From contig JAQBXN010000104.1 of assembly GCA_027625095.1 (NCBI GenBank), forward strand, positions 1 through 32,372: a stretch of 32,372 nucleotides of DNA, in the 5' to 3' direction. Numbering within the stretch: the first letter of the stretch is position 1; each line of letters opens with the position of its first letter. The stretch is from Planctomycetota bacterium. Its GTDB lineage: Bacteria > Planctomycetota > PUPC01 > JACPCR01. A program made the translations under genes and the position numbers. Of this stretch, positions 32,207-32,372 are shown one piece after another. Below the pieces are notes generated by a model. The model saw only the letters and a list, made by a program, of their open reading frames with translations. It made no database searches and was not told the origin of the DNA.

Positions 32207-32372
32207 ATGTCGGAAGACTCACCGCCAAGAAATCGAAACACAAAGATTTACTCGAGAAAGTTTGCCCGTGGTGAGTGTGCTCTTGATTACTCCAACGGAT
32301 GGCAAACCGATACAACGGACGAAGAACAGGTTCCTGATCCATCCGCCGGATCTCTCCTGTTTTCGTTGCGGA
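32207..32372 (+). CDS. Partial hypothetical gene running off the window
   Basis: An open frame of at least 55 codons starts at ATG 32207, 20 bases after the selD stop, and continues past the window end without a stop. GAGTGG about 12 nt upstream is a weak ribosome binding site. The visible part is hydrophilic (MSEDSPPRNRNTK, YSNGWQTDTTDEE) with no signal peptide or recognisable domain. Because only the N-terminus is present, no function can be suggested. Same-strand spacing suggests it may be cotranscribed with selD. Confidence 0.5.
   Translation, partial: MSEDSPPRNRNTKIYSRKFARGECALDYSNGWQTDTTDEEQVPDPSAGSLLFSLR

Noticed and set aside
1..32372. tRNA, rRNA, CRISPR arrays, insertion sequences or prophage
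   Set aside because: I saw no tRNA-like T-loop strings, spacer-repeat arrays, transposase motifs or phage genes.

Overview
The window looks like chromosomal DNA from a free-living, Gram-negative-type bacterium with many secreted proteins, most likely from the PVC (Planctomycetota/Lentisphaerota) group or a neighbouring candidate phylum. The basis is inference from gene content: a Ser/Thr kinase carrying a formylglycine-generating-enzyme-like (FGE-like) domain, a YetA/PL26-like rhamnogalacturonan-lyase-type protein with a malectin-like C-terminus, a 2950-residue TPR/discoidin protein, an HtrA protease fused to a SirB1-like domain, and a small secreted family that I recall mainly from planctomycete-like genomes. 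I see no rRNA, tRNA, CRISPR array, transposase or phage gene, so this reads as ordinary chromosome with a rich exported proteome.

Layout. 184-2102 (+): a receiver-domain response regulator with a RsbU_N/KaiA-like helical domain, translationally coupled to a zinc-free MDR oxidoreductase. 2089-5955 (-): asnS, a lipoprotein of unknown function and a membrane-anchored GT2 glycosyltransferase, in that transcription order. 6194-6832 (+): a metallophosphoesterase, convergent with a small secreted protein (6856-7395, -). 7526-9517 (+): trpS then galE. 9518-10411: a long gap holding a decayed gene fragment, a good promoter and a structured leader. 10412-19264 (+): the giant exported protein, closed by a clear intrinsic terminator. 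19515-22922 (-) and 23081-26632 (+): a PL26-like secreted protein and a transmembrane kinase, diverging from a shared spacer. 26697-28910 (-): a multidomain secreted serine protease. 28911-29186: a spacer with 7-nt tandem repeats. 29187-32186 (+): a GspJ-type pseudopilin followed by an NADH-dehydrogenase-like/SelD fusion. 32207 to the window end (+): the start of an unrecognised gene.

How the parts may work together. asnS, trpS, galE and selD are housekeeping genes scattered among envelope genes. The PL26-like protein and the divergent kinase could form a sensor/effector pair for polysaccharide use; that is inference from position and domains only. The giant protein has its own promoter and terminator. 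It combines TPR blocks, carbohydrate-binding-type sandwiches and about five copies of a three-motif beta repeat, which suggests a surface or periplasmic scaffold. The least explained features are the giant protein and its leader, the KaiA-like response regulator, the HtrA-sandwich-SirB1-TPR fusion, and the FGE-like kinase sensor that lacks catalytic cysteines.
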